Positions 1 through 9,303 of a DNA stretch of 64,000 nucleotides are shown here, one piece after another. The stretch spans positions 1 to 64,000 of the forward strand of contig WOUW01000008.1 in NCBI GenBank assembly GCA_009773055.1, written 5' to 3'. The notes beneath the pieces were generated by a model that was not told the origin of the DNA, made no database searches, and saw nothing but the letters and a program-made list of their open reading frames with translations. Numbering within the stretch: the stretch's first letter is position 1; every line of letters starts with the position of its first letter. A program made the translations under genes and the position numbers. The DNA comes from Paracoccaceae bacterium (GTDB lineage: Bacteria; Pseudomonadota; Alphaproteobacteria; Rhodobacterales; Rhodobacteraceae).

Positions 1-99
1 TCTGTGATCAGTTCCGTCGGCTCAGGCCCTGATCTCAACGTCGCAAAGGGGGTCAATTTTGGACGCCGATGCGGGGTCAGTTTTGCGCGCCGATTGACA
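1..99. mobile_element. terminal part of an IS21-family-like insertion sequence (one end only; rest lies left of window)
   Basis: Two near-identical 22-bp direct repeats, GGGGTCAATTTTGGACGCCGAT (49-70) and GGGGTCAGTTTTGCGCGCCGAT (73-94), then terminal ...TTGACA ending in CA at 99. Multiple subterminal repeats are typical of IS21-family ends. The boundary lies inside a hipA reading frame. Confidence 0.65.
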
Positions 100-910
100 T
101 GAAACAGCGCTCCTCAGTTCCGTTCCGCTGATACTTCATCTGCGGGCCCAGACCCAGCGCCTGTGCGAAGTCTTCTTGGTGCAGGCGTCGCACCGTGTTC
201 CCTTCGACAATCCGGTCAAACCGTTCGACAAGCAAACCGCGTAGGTCGCCTTCGCCGATCATCTCGGTGTGAGCGACAGGGTGCCTCTGAACCGCTGCCA
301 TGATCCCCATCAGCAAGTGTTCCTGGTTGACGGTCATCATCTCTCCGGCTCGCGGGACTTTCAGGATGTGCGTGGTTGGGACGTTCAGTCCCGGACGTGG
401 CAGGGCAAAGCTGCCGTCCGGCCGCCGTGCGAGGGCTATCTTGCCTTGGACGCCAGCTAAGGGTGATGGATCATTGGTGTCGTCTGGCACGCGCCGGAAG
501 TCGCGCAGCGATGCCATCACGCGGAGAAGGTCCTTCGAGGTCAGCGGCACATAGTCCGCCTCGAGGTCGCCCGGCATCTTGGCCGGCCCGGTCCCGACGG
601 GCACACAGGAGATCGATCCAGGACAGTCAGCGCCGAGATGCGCCAAGAGGCCGACGATATCCGAAAAGTCGATCCCGTGTCGCTGCATGATCTGCTCGCG
701 TTGAGCGTTTTCGAACAGCAGGTTCGAAAAGAAGCCACGCGTAAGGCTGTCGCTGAACGGCTCAGCGCGCACCGGCAGCGAGAGCGACAGCGGATGTGGA
801 AGGTCGTCGGTCAGGTATCTGAACGAGGTGGCGCCGTCATCTGACCGGACCAGCCGACCAGCGGGGGTCGCCATGCCCTCAAAGAAAACATCGAGTTCCA
901 GCGCGGCCAC
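77..910 (-). pseudogene. hipA: HipA-family serine/threonine kinase toxin, C-terminally truncated by the IS end
   Basis: N-terminal HipA signature (LDVFFEGMATPAGRLVR..., GVQGKIALARR..., THILKVPR...NQEHLLM, LLVERFDR). The HipA-like sequence stops at about codon 270 and the last residues are read from the IS end; the catalytic C-terminal domain is absent. Confidence 0.8.
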
Positions 911-912
911 GA

Positions 913-1158
913 TTAGCCCTTCGCCTCAAGCCGCAGACCAAGGTCGCGGCAAATCTGCAGGACCAAACCTATTCGGGCATTCTCCTTGCCGTTCTCGATC
1001 GCGCTGACTGTGGCCAGCGTTACACCACTCTGAAGTGCAACGTCAGACTGTCGCAGGCCAAGCTCCTTCCTGCGTGCACGGAGCGCGGAGCCGAGATCGA
1101 GAGGCGTTTCTATGGTGTGGGTATGTGCCATGATTTCTGCGATCGTTGAAATCTTCAA
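913..1158 (-). CDS. hipB: XRE-family HTH antitoxin, HipB-like
   Basis: 81 aa HTH (LGSALRARRKELGLRQSDVALQSGVTLATVSAIENGKENARIGLVLQICRDLGL), directly upstream of hipA. Confidence 0.8.
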   Translation of the reverse strand: MKISTIAEIMAHTHTIETPLDLGSALRARRKELGLRQSDVALQSGVTLATVSAIENGKENARIGLVLQICRDLGLRLEAKG

Positions 1159-1280
1159 GGAACATGCCTCAGCACTCCCAGAATGTCAACGATCGCGTAA
1201 ATTTGGCTCTGAAGTGAATGACTGACGTCAAATTAGCACGATCATAGAAAGATCCAGTCTCTGGCACCGGACGAAGGTGA

Positions 1281-2882
1281 TCACCCTTCATCAGTCTTCA
1301 CAAGGGCAGGCTCCAATTCATAGTCCGGAAGGACGTCGATTACCCGCGCCATTGCCACGATGCTCACATCCCCATAGCTGTCTCCTGCCGTTCTGCCAGC
1401 ATGTCCTTGGATAGCATCGACAACACGATCCGAAAGTCCGATTTCACGGCCCAAGGACTTGAAGCGGTGGCGCCAACCATGCGACGGCTGCACGCCGTCG
1501 GGAACCAGGCCGGTCCGATTCAGCCATTCCGAAAGCCGACCGGAAGTGACCCTCGCACCATCAAGAAACTTCTCCGGTTTAACAGCGTTGTGGAACAACG
1601 GGCCCGATTTGGCGGATTTCACGAAATCGAGGAACCCGAGCGCAATGATCTGCCGATGCAGCGGCACGTCCCTATAAACTCCGGTCTTGACTGAACCAGC
1701 TTCTGGCGAGATCCGGATCACCCAATGCTCACCTTCCTGGCGAACGTCGTCTTTTCGGAGCTGCGCCACTTCTACCACCCGCGCACCCGTGAAGGCACAT
1801 AGGATCGGAACCCAGCGCTTGGCAGCAGTCAGGCAAGACTTCTCGCGGTTCGACGGGTTGGCGGGTTCTGCCGGGACGTAACCGATCGAAGAGCGAAGCA
1901 GTCGCGTCGCTTCGGCGGTGGTGTAACCTCGCTCTCGGGATCGCACCTTCTTCCGCGTCTCCTGCCGGACCCCCTCTGACACGTTTGTAGGGAGGATATC
2001 CTTTTCATAAGCCCAGCGAAGGATCGCGCGAACGCTAGCCAAGTAAACGTTCGCCACGGTCCGCGTCGAAATACCTTCGCCTTGCAGCTTGTCCAACCAG
2101 CTGTTCAGGTCCCGCTTTGTGATCTTCCGCGCGTCGGAATTGCCAAGATGCTTGACGAGGCTCTTGATCGCGACGGTCCATCTTCTGCCGCCATCCGCGT
2201 GTTTGCCCAATGCTTGACGAGACTTGATGTAGTCGTCGAAGAGATCCGACAGAGGCACCGGGGGAACCGGCTCATCGGGAAGGGAAGTTCGGACGACAGA
2301 TGTCTCAGGCGGGGTGCCAGTAAAGTCTCCCTCGTCCCTCTCGACCATCCGAGACAGCGCCTCCAGTTCTGCTTCGCAAAGAACCTGCGCGAGCCGACGC
2401 CACTCCCGTGACCTTGGAACTACGGTGACGTTGCCCGCCAGCCGAAACCGCTCGATCTGGGGGCCGACAAGATCATGCAACTCGATGTCTGACAACGTGC
2501 CTGCACGGGCAGCGCGCAAGTTCGCCACGTAGCCGTCGTCGATCCCGATAGCGGCATAGCCCTGGGACAGGCGTCCTTGTTCATCTAGGTCCAGCCTTAT
2601 CTGATAGAGGCGCGCTGCCAACTGTTCGTCAGTCAGAGGAAAGCGACGTTGGCCCTCCTCAATTTCGCCGGCCTGCGTTGCTTCCATGCCTGCTCTCGTT
2701 ATCTGCGCCTGAAGACGCACGACAGCTGCGGGGTGCAGACGCATTGCTGCACGCCTGTCGCCCCCTAAGGGTTCGATCAGTTCCGATCTACCAATTAGCC
2801 GGACAAGCTCCTTCGGCACCGCAACGCGAGCGTAGAATCTGCCATCCTTCTCCCGCCAGTGACGCAACTTCCCTGCCACCAC
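1281..2882 (-). CDS. tyrosine recombinase / site-specific integrase (DUF6538-like N-terminus)
   Basis: 533 aa; core-binding domain plus catalytic motifs (ALTGARVVEVAQLRKDDV, HGWRHRFKSLGREIG, GHAGRTAGDSYGD); located next to a tRNA gene. Confidence 0.88.
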   Translation of the reverse strand: MVAGKLRHWREKDGRFYARVAVPKELVRLIGRSELIEPLGGDRRAAMRLHPAAVVRLQAQITRAGMEATQAGEIEEGQRRFPLTDEQLAARLYQIRLDLDEQGRLSQGYAAIGIDDGYVANLRAARAGTLSDIELHDLVGPQIERFRLAGNVTVVPRSREWRRLAQVLCEAELEALSRMVERDEGDFTGTPPETSVVRTSLPDEPVPPVPLSDLFDDYIKSRQALGKHADGGRRWTVAIKSLVKHLGNSDARKITKRDLNSWLDKLQGEGISTRTVANVYLASVRAILRWAYEKDILPTNVSEGVRQETRKKVRSRERGYTTAEATRLLRSSIGYVPAEPANPSNREKSCLTAAKRWVPILCAFTGARVVEVAQLRKDDVRQEGEHWVIRISPEAGSVKTGVYRDVPLHRQIIALGFLDFVKSAKSGPLFHNAVKPEKFLDGARVTSGRLSEWLNRTGLVPDGVQPSHGWRHRFKSLGREIGLSDRVVDAIQGHAGRTAGDSYGDVSIVAMARVIDVLPDYELEPALVKTDEG

Positions 2883-2968
2883 ACACCCCGTTCTGGAACG
2901 AATTCTGGAACAGAAAATGGCACGAAGCCCTTGAGATCAAGGCTTTTCTTTAGGATCAAGGGGATGGC

Positions 2969-3043
<75 letters not shown>

Positions 3044-3155
3044 GCCGTTTGTGGCGGGGGAGATAGACGCAATCGGACACCTGTGCAAGGGGGATTTGGC
3101 GGGAAACCTGACCCTCTCTGGACCCAACCTCGCCATTGCGCTAGAAGCCTTGGCC

Positions 3156-3329
3156 ATGCGCAGCCCTTCGAACCCGGACCACGGCAACACGTCCCGGAAA
3201 CCTGAGCGACAGTCCAGCCGCGAAGACCGGTTGAAGGCGGCTCTCAAGGCCAACATGGCGCGCCGGAAGGCACAGGCAAAGGCTCGGACCGCCGAAGACG
3301 CGGCCGGGGAAACGGCAGACAAGGATTAG
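3156..3329 (+). CDS. small conserved hypothetical protein (57 aa) upstream of murA
   Basis: Internal ATG at 3156 gives [57 protein letters not shown]; stop 5 nt before murA. Confidence 0.55.
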   Translation: MRSPSNPDHGNTSRKPERQSSREDRLKAALKANMARRKAQAKARTAEDAAGETADKD

Positions 3330-3334
3330 GGCAG

Positions 3335-4603
3335 ATGGATTCGATTCTGGTGCGTGGCAACGGGGCCTTGTCGGGGGCGATCCCGATTGCCGGGGCGAAG
3401 AACGCCTGTCTCACGCTGATGCCCGCGACGCTTTTGTCGGACGAGCCGCTTACGCTGACCAATGCGCCGCGGCTGTCGGACATCCGCACGATGACGCAGC
3501 TGCTGCAATCGCTGGGCGCGGAAGTAGCCAGCCTTCAGGATGGCCTTGTGCTGGCGCTATCGTCGCATTCGATCACCAGCCTGAAGGCCGACTACGACAT
3601 CGTCCGCAAGATGCGCGCCTCGATCCTTGTGCTTGGGCCAATGCTCGCCCGGTATGGCGAGGCGACCGTGTCCTTGCCCGGCGGCTGCGCCATCGGCGCG
3701 CGGCCGGTTGATCTGCACCTCAAGGCGCTGGAGGCGATGGGCGCGACGCTTGACCTGCGTGACGGCTATGTCCACGCAAAAGCCCCCGGTGGTCGCCTGA
3801 AGGGCGCAGTCGTCGAGTTTCCCTTCGTCTCGGTTGGCGCCACCGAGAATGCACTGATGGCGGCAACCCTGGCCAAGGGGACGACAGTCCTGAAGAACGC
3901 GGCGAAAGAGCCCGAGATTGTCGATCTGGCCCGCTGCCTGAAGAAGATGGGTGCGAAGATCGACGGCGAGGGGACTTCGACCATCACCATCGAGGGCACC
4001 GACCGGCTGGGCGGTGCCACGCATCAGGTGGTGACCGACCGGATCGAGCTTGGCACCTACATGCTGGTCCCCGCAATCTGCGGCGGCGAGATCGAATGCA
4101 TCGGTGGCACGCTGGATCTTGTTGGCGCCTTCGCGGAAAGGCTGGATGCCGCTGGCGTGTCCGTGACGCAGACCAACCGGGGCCTGAAAGTGTCGCGCAA
4201 GAACGGCCGGGTGCGGGCAGTGGACGTCACGACCGAACCCTTCCCGGGCTTCCCGACTGACCTGCAGGCGCAGATGATGGCGCTTCTGTGCACGGCCCAA
4301 GGGACGAGCGTTCTGGAAGAGAAGATCTTCGAGAACCGCTTCATGCACGCCCCGGAACTGATCCGGATGGGGGCAAAGATCGACGTCCATGGTGGCACGG
4401 CCACGGTGACCGGGGTCGAAAAGCTGAAAGGTGCGCCGGTGATGGCGACGGACCTGCGCGCCTCGGTCAGCCTTATCCTTGCCGGGTTGGCGGCAGAGGG
4501 CGAAACCGTCGTGTCCCGGGTCTATCATCTCGATCGCGGCTATGAGCGGGTGGAAGAAAAGCTTCGGGCGTGCGGGGCGCATATCGAGCGTATTCAGGCA
4601 TGA
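3335..4603 (+). CDS. murA: UDP-N-acetylglucosamine 1-carboxyvinyltransferase
   Basis: 422 aa; [34 protein letters not shown]..., [24 protein letters not shown], typical MurA. Confidence 0.96.
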   Translation: MDSILVRGNGALSGAIPIAGAKNACLTLMPATLLSDEPLTLTNAPRLSDIRTMTQLLQSLGAEVASLQDGLVLALSSHSITSLKADYDIVRKMRASILVLGPMLARYGEATVSLPGGCAIGARPVDLHLKALEAMGATLDLRDGYVHAKAPGGRLKGAVVEFPFVSVGATENALMAATLAKGTTVLKNAAKEPEIVDLARCLKKMGAKIDGEGTSTITIEGTDRLGGATHQVVTDRIELGTYMLVPAICGGEIECIGGTLDLVGAFAERLDAAGVSVTQTNRGLKVSRKNGRVRAVDVTTEPFPGFPTDLQAQMMALLCTAQGTSVLEEKIFENRFMHAPELIRMGAKIDVHGGTATVTGVEKLKGAPVMATDLRASVSLILAGLAAEGETVVSRVYHLDRGYERVEEKLRACGAHIERIQA

Positions 4604-5073
4604 CGGATGCCAAGTTCCAAGACGGCGGCGAAGGCCCGTTGCGGCTGGTCGCGCAGGATGCCGAGGACCTGAAGGTCATCTCGTCGCTGGTGCAGGACGC
4701 GGTCCTGCCGGTGACCGAGCTGAAGTTCGACCCCAAGCGCCGCCGTTTCGCGCTGCTTCTGAACCGCTTCCGCTGGGAAGACCGGGTCGAGGCCGAAGCG
4801 GTGGGCCGCGCCTATGAACGGGTGCGGTCGGTCTTGGTGGTGGACGACGTTCTGAAGGTGCAGAGCTTCGGCTTCGACCGCGCCGACAAGGATCTGGTCC
4901 TGTCGGTGCTCGCGCTGGACTTTGCGCCGGGCGCGGATGGCACCGGTCGGCTGGTCCTGACGCTGGCGGGCGACGGCGGCATCGCGCTTGACGTCGAGGC
5001 GCTGGAGGTCCGGCTAGATGACGTCACGCGGCCCTACCGCGCGCCCTCGGGCAAGGTTCCAAAGCACGTGTAA
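4600..5073 (+). CDS. DUF2948 family protein
   Basis: [65 protein letters not shown] overlap with murA stop. Confidence 0.85.
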   Translation: MTDAKFQDGGEGPLRLVAQDAEDLKVISSLVQDAVLPVTELKFDPKRRRFALLLNRFRWEDRVEAEAVGRAYERVRSVLVVDDVLKVQSFGFDRADKDLVLSVLALDFAPGADGTGRLVLTLAGDGGIALDVEALEVRLDDVTRPYRAPSGKVPKHV

Positions 5074-5193
5074 GGCCGGGCCAAATTCCCTTGCAGGAAT
5101 TTGCGGAAGACCTCGAAGACTTTTGACCCCGACACCAGCCTTGAGCCCGGCGTCGCCCCGCGCTATCTGACGCCCGACCAGCCGGAGTCCCCG

Positions 5194-6495
5194 ATGCCCG
5201 TCTTCCTCAATACCGCCCATCCGGACTTCGAGACCGCCTTCCAGACCCTCCTCGGGCAAAAGCGCGAAGAGGCCGAAGACGTGGATCAGGCCGTGGCCGC
5301 TATCATCGCGGATGTTCGCGCCCGGGGCGATGCCTCGGTCATCGACCTGACGCAACGTTTCGACCGGCTGAGCCTGACCCCCGAGACGTTGGCCTTCACC
5401 CCCGCCGAGATTGCGGCCGAAATCGTCAAGGTCAGCCCCGAGGACCGCGCTGCCCTAGAGCTCGCGGCGGCCCGCATCCGCGCCTACCACGACCGGCAAA
5501 AGCCGCAGGATGAAAGCTGGACCGACAGCGCCGGGGCCACCCTTGGCTGGCGCTGGACGCCGGTGTCAGCCGCAGGCCTTTACGTCCCCGGCGGCCTTGC
5601 GTCTTACCCGTCCTCCGTCCTGATGAACGCGATCCCGGCCAAGGTTGCCGGGGTTGAACGCCTTGTCATCGCCTGTCCGACGCCGGGTGGGGTGGTCAAT
5701 CCGCTCGTCCTTCTCGCCGCGCAGATTGCGGGAGTGGATGTGGTCTACCGGATCGGCGGGGCGCAGGCGATTGCCGCGCTGGCTTACGGGACCGAGACCA
5801 TCGCGGCGGTCGACAAGATCACCGGCCCCGGCAACGCCTATGTCGCTGCCGCCAAGCGCCGGGTTTTTGGCCGGGTCGGGATCGACATGATCGCGGGGCC
5901 GTCCGAGATTCTGGTCATTGCGGACGCGGACAACGACCCCGACTGGATCGCGCTTGACCTTCTGTCACAGGCCGAGCACGACGAAAGCGCGCAGTCGATC
6001 CTGATCACCACCAGTGCTGCTTTCGGTCAGGCCGTCGCAGCCGCTGTCGCCAAGCGCCTGGAATCGTTGGAGCGCCGCGCCATCGCCGGGGCGTCCTGGG
6101 CCAACAACGGGGCGGTGATCGTCACCCGCGATCTCTCTGAGGCGGCACAGCTTTCCAACCGCGTCGCGCCAGAGCACCTTGAACTCTGCGTGGCCGATCC
6201 CGAGGCTCTGAGCGAAGAGATCACCCACGCCGGCGCGATCTTCCTTGGCCAGTACACACCCGAGGCCATCGGCGACTATGTCGGCGGCCCGAACCACGTG
6301 TTGCCCACCGCCCGCTCGGCGCGCTTCTCCTCGGGCCTTTCCGTCCTCGATTTCATGAAGCGCACGACGCTGGCAAAAATGACGCCCGAGGCGCTCAAGG
6401 CCATCGGCCCCGCGGCCGAACGTCTGGCCAAGTCGGAGAGCCTTGAGGCGCATGGCCTGTCGGTGCGTGCGCGGCTGGATCGGCTGAACGACTAA
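5194..6495 (+). CDS. hisD: histidinol dehydrogenase
   Basis: GLYVPGGLASYPSSVLMNAIPAKVAGV, KITGPGNAYVAAAKRRVFGRVGIDMIAGPSEILVIAD; start at MPVFLNTAHPDF. Confidence 0.95.
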   Translation: MPVFLNTAHPDFETAFQTLLGQKREEAEDVDQAVAAIIADVRARGDASVIDLTQRFDRLSLTPETLAFTPAEIAAEIVKVSPEDRAALELAAARIRAYHDRQKPQDESWTDSAGATLGWRWTPVSAAGLYVPGGLASYPSSVLMNAIPAKVAGVERLVIACPTPGGVVNPLVLLAAQIAGVDVVYRIGGAQAIAALAYGTETIAAVDKITGPGNAYVAAAKRRVFGRVGIDMIAGPSEILVIADADNDPDWIALDLLSQAEHDESAQSILITTSAAFGQAVAAAVAKRLESLERRAIAGASWANNGAVIVTRDLSEAAQLSNRVAPEHLELCVADPEALSEEITHAGAIFLGQYTPEAIGDYVGGPNHVLPTARSARFSSGLSVLDFMKRTTLAKMTPEALKAIGPAAERLAKSESLEAHGLSVRARLDRLND

Positions 6496-6881
6496 CTTGT
6501 CTGCCGGGCCCACTCCTCCGGGTCGAACCACCCGCGCGAGGCGGTCACTTTCAGGTCCGACCCAAGCTCCCATTCCTCCCACCCGACGATCCGCAAGGGG
6601 CGGCCCGTGCCCGAATGCGTCCCGGTGAAGGTCCAGAGATACAGCATATGCGTCCCTGCCAGCTTCACTCCGTCGCAGACCAGCGTCAGGTCCGGCACGT
6701 CGGCGAAAAACCCCGCCGCCATTGCAGCCACTCCGGCGCGCCCCTCCCAGGGCGTACCCCGGTTGATCACGATCGCTCCGGTCTCGGCAAAGAACCCCGC
6801 CACCGCTTCGGGCCGCCCGCTGTTCCAGGCCGCCGTGTAATCCGCGGCCAACTGACCAGCCGCAGCTTCCGAAACAGCCAT
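6492..6881 (-). CDS. SnoaL-like / NTF2-fold protein
   Basis: 129 aa from ATG at 6881: MAVSEAAAGQLAADYTAAWNSGRPEAVAGFFAETGAIVINRGTPWEGRAGVAAMAAGFF...; the longer upstream ORF is antisense noise. Confidence 0.75.
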   Translation of the reverse strand: MAVSEAAAGQLAADYTAAWNSGRPEAVAGFFAETGAIVINRGTPWEGRAGVAAMAAGFFADVPDLTLVCDGVKLAGTHMLYLWTFTGTHSGTGRPLRIVGWEEWELGSDLKVTASRGWFDPEEWARQTS

Positions 6882-7028
6882 CCCGAAATCCCCCGCTGAA
6901 ATGCCCTGCCTGCGCAAGCGTCGACCCCTCAACACCTGCCTGTCAAACGAAATCCCCGCATAGCGCCCTTGCACGGTTTGCGGGGCTCGGGCATCACGGG
7001 CTGTGTTGTCCTTTGCAAAGCCCCGCCC

Positions 7029-7505
7029 ATGAACCGCATCTGCCAGATCGAGATCGACGAGAAGGGTCTTGCCCGGCCCACGCCCGAGATCGAACAGGAA
7101 CGCCGCGTCGCGATCTTCGATCTTCTGGAAGAGAACTCTTTCACCCCCGCCCGCCGCCCCGACCGCGAGCTGCCGCAGGGCCCCTACCGGCTGCACCTTG
7201 GCATCCGCGAGGGCCGGCTGGTGTTCGACATCGCCACCGAGACGGGCGAAAGGGCGGCGGAGTTCCACCTGTCGCTTGGCCCCTTCCGGCAGGTCGTGAA
7301 GGACTATTTCCAGATCTGCGAAAGCTATTTCGACGCGGTCAAACGCCTGCCTCCCAGTCAGATCGAGGCGATCGACATGGCCCGCCGCGGCATTCACAAC
7401 GAAGGCGCGTCGATCCTGCAAGACCGCCTGACCGGCAAGGCCGAGGTCGACACCGACACCGCGCGGCGCCTGTTCACCCTGATCTGCGTCCTGCACTGGG
7501 GCTGA
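7029..7505 (+). CDS. UPF0262 family protein
   Basis: MNRICQIEIDEKGLARPTPEIEQERRVAIFDLLEENSF...; ATG at 7029; position between hisD and a LMW phosphatase. Confidence 0.85.
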   Translation: MNRICQIEIDEKGLARPTPEIEQERRVAIFDLLEENSFTPARRPDRELPQGPYRLHLGIREGRLVFDIATETGERAAEFHLSLGPFRQVVKDYFQICESYFDAVKRLPPSQIEAIDMARRGIHNEGASILQDRLTGKAEVDTDTARRLFTLICVLHWG

Positions 7506-7509
7506 CGCA

Positions 7510-7962
7510 TTGAGCGATTTCCCCCAATCCGTCCTTTTCTGCTGCGACCACAACGCCGTGCGGTCCCCGATGGCGGAAGGCCTGATGAAACAGATGTATG
7601 GCCAGCGCGCCTACGTGCAGTCTGCGGGCGTGCGAAACGACATGGAGATCGACGGTTTCTCGGTCGCCGTTTGCCAGGAGCTCGGGATCGAGCTTTCCCG
7701 CCATCGTTCACGGTCGTTCGACGAAATGCAGGACTGGGGCGACGACCTGTCCCAGTTCGACCTGATCATCGCGCTGTCCCCCGCCTCGCAGCGCATGGCG
7801 CTGGAACTGACGCGGTTCCACCACCTCGACATCGAATACTGGCCGATCCTCGATCCAACGGGATTGGGAGAAACGCGGGACGCAAAACTTGCCGCATACC
7901 GGCAGGCAAGGGATCAGATTAGAACACGAATGCTGGACCGTTTCGGGCCGCCGACGGCTTGA
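7510..7962 (+). CDS. low-molecular-weight protein-tyrosine-phosphatase-like / arsenate reductase-like protein
   Basis: SVLFCCDHNAVRSPMAEGLMKQMYG P-loop-like motif, ELGIELSRHRSRSFDE. Confidence 0.85.
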   Translation: MSDFPQSVLFCCDHNAVRSPMAEGLMKQMYGQRAYVQSAGVRNDMEIDGFSVAVCQELGIELSRHRSRSFDEMQDWGDDLSQFDLIIALSPASQRMALELTRFHHLDIEYWPILDPTGLGETRDAKLAAYRQARDQIRTRMLDRFGPPTA

Positions 7963-7976
7963 ATTTCTACCTAATA

Positions 7977-7994
7977 TGACCTATATTATGGTCA
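7977..7994. promoter_or_regulatory. operator-like palindrome TGACC-TATATTAT-GGTCA
   Basis: 5-bp perfect arms around an AT-rich centre, 12 nt upstream of the antitoxin ATG. Confidence 0.5.
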
Positions 7995-8006
7995 GAGGTG
8001 GCTCCC

Positions 8007-8246
8007 ATGCAGATCGCAATCGCAGATGCCAAGGCCCGGTTCGCCGATCTGGTCCGTCGTGCCGAAAGTGGCGAAAACATAGTGCTGACCCGGCACGGCA
8101 AGCCTGTCGCGCAACTGACCGGCGCGCCGCGGGCGCAGCGGCTGCCGCTGTTCGGCGCGCTGAAGGGCCGCATCCGGATCGCCGATGACTTTGACCAGCT
8201 TCCCGAAGGTTTCGCGGCAGGTCTTGGTGGCGCAATCGACCCTTAA
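8007..8246 (+). CDS. type II antitoxin, Phd/YefM family
   Basis: MQIAIADAKARFADLVRRAESGENIVLTRHGKPVAQLTGAPR; stop overlaps the PIN toxin start. Confidence 0.88.
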   Translation: MQIAIADAKARFADLVRRAESGENIVLTRHGKPVAQLTGAPRAQRLPLFGALKGRIRIADDFDQLPEGFAAGLGGAIDP

Positions 8247-8617
8247 TGATCCTGCTGGACACCCATATCCTGCTTTGGGCTCTGGCGGATGATCCGCGCC
8301 TGACACCCGGAATGCGCACCCTTCTCGAACATGCCGAGGTTCGTTTCATTAGCGCGGCGTCGATCTGGGAAATCGAGATAAAGCGAGCCGCTGGCAAGCT
8401 GTGGATCGATGGCGATATTCTGGAGAGCGCGGGCGGTGCCGGGTATTCGCCCCTCGCCATCACCTGGGTCCATGCAGCCGAGGCCGGACGCCTGCCACCG
8501 CATCATGCCGATCCGTTCTTCCGGTTGCTGATCGCGCAGGCCAGGGTCGAAGGTCTGCCGTTCCTTACTGCGGACAGGCAGTTTTCATCATATGACGTAA
8601 AGCGGGCCAGACAGTGA
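8246..8617 (+). CDS. PIN-domain toxin, VapC-like
   Basis: MILLDTHILLWALADDPRLTPGM..., FISAASIWEIEIKRAAGKL, HHADPFFRLLIAQA; PIN acidic residues present. Confidence 0.9.
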   Translation: MILLDTHILLWALADDPRLTPGMRTLLEHAEVRFISAASIWEIEIKRAAGKLWIDGDILESAGGAGYSPLAITWVHAAEAGRLPPHHADPFFRLLIAQARVEGLPFLTADRQFSSYDVKRARQ

Positions 8618-8813
8618 GGTCCGGCTCCTCGTGACACGATCTTGAACAAGAGCGCGCAGAATGAATTTGCGAAGCCATACTAGCCCGTTGCTTCTGATTT
8701 GTTTTTGCTTGGGCGCTGCGGTCAAGGCTCGGGACCTCAATCCAATCGAAAGGCTCTATGTGGACTTCGGCATAGGCCCCGCGCCCTCGCAGCAAAGGTC
8801 TGGCTGAGGACCC

Positions 8814-9206
8814 TCACTCTGCCGCAAGCGCCAGTTTCCCCGCCATGATTTCCGGCAGCGCGCCCTCGATCCAGCCGACCAGCGCCACCACATGCCCCGC
8901 CGCCTGTTGCCCAAGCGGGGTCAGCTCGTAATCCACATGCGGCGGGACCACCTGATGCGCGGTCCGCAGCACGAAACCGTCCGCCTCCAGGTCCTTCAGC
9001 GTCTGGCTCAGCATCCGTTCGCTGACGCCCCCGATCTTCCGCCGCAGCTCGGCAAAGCGGTGCGGCCCGGTTGCCAGCGCCACCATCACCAGCGCGCCCC
9101 AACGGTTGGTCAGGTGGCTCAGAATGCCCCGCGACGGGCAATCGGCTGCCAGAACATTCCCGAGCTGCCAACCGTCCAGTAAACCCTGTGCAATCCGGTC
9201 CATCAT
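8814..9206 (-). CDS. HxlR-family transcriptional regulator
   Basis: DCPSRGILSHLTNRWGALVMVALATGPHRFAELRRKIGGVSERMLSQTLKDLEADGFV. Confidence 0.9.
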   Translation of the reverse strand: MMDRIAQGLLDGWQLGNVLAADCPSRGILSHLTNRWGALVMVALATGPHRFAELRRKIGGVSERMLSQTLKDLEADGFVLRTAHQVVPPHVDYELTPLGQQAAGHVVALVGWIEGALPEIMAGKLALAAE

Positions 9207-9303
9207 CCTGTGCGCCCTTTCGGTATACTAACAAATTTGTGCGTACTTCCTTTTCGTAAGTAATCCCGTATCTGTTCCCCTGTCAACCAGCAGGAGAGAC
9301 CAA

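Noticed and set aside
3557-4582. 341-aa minus-strand ORF
   Set aside because: Antisense shadow of murA.
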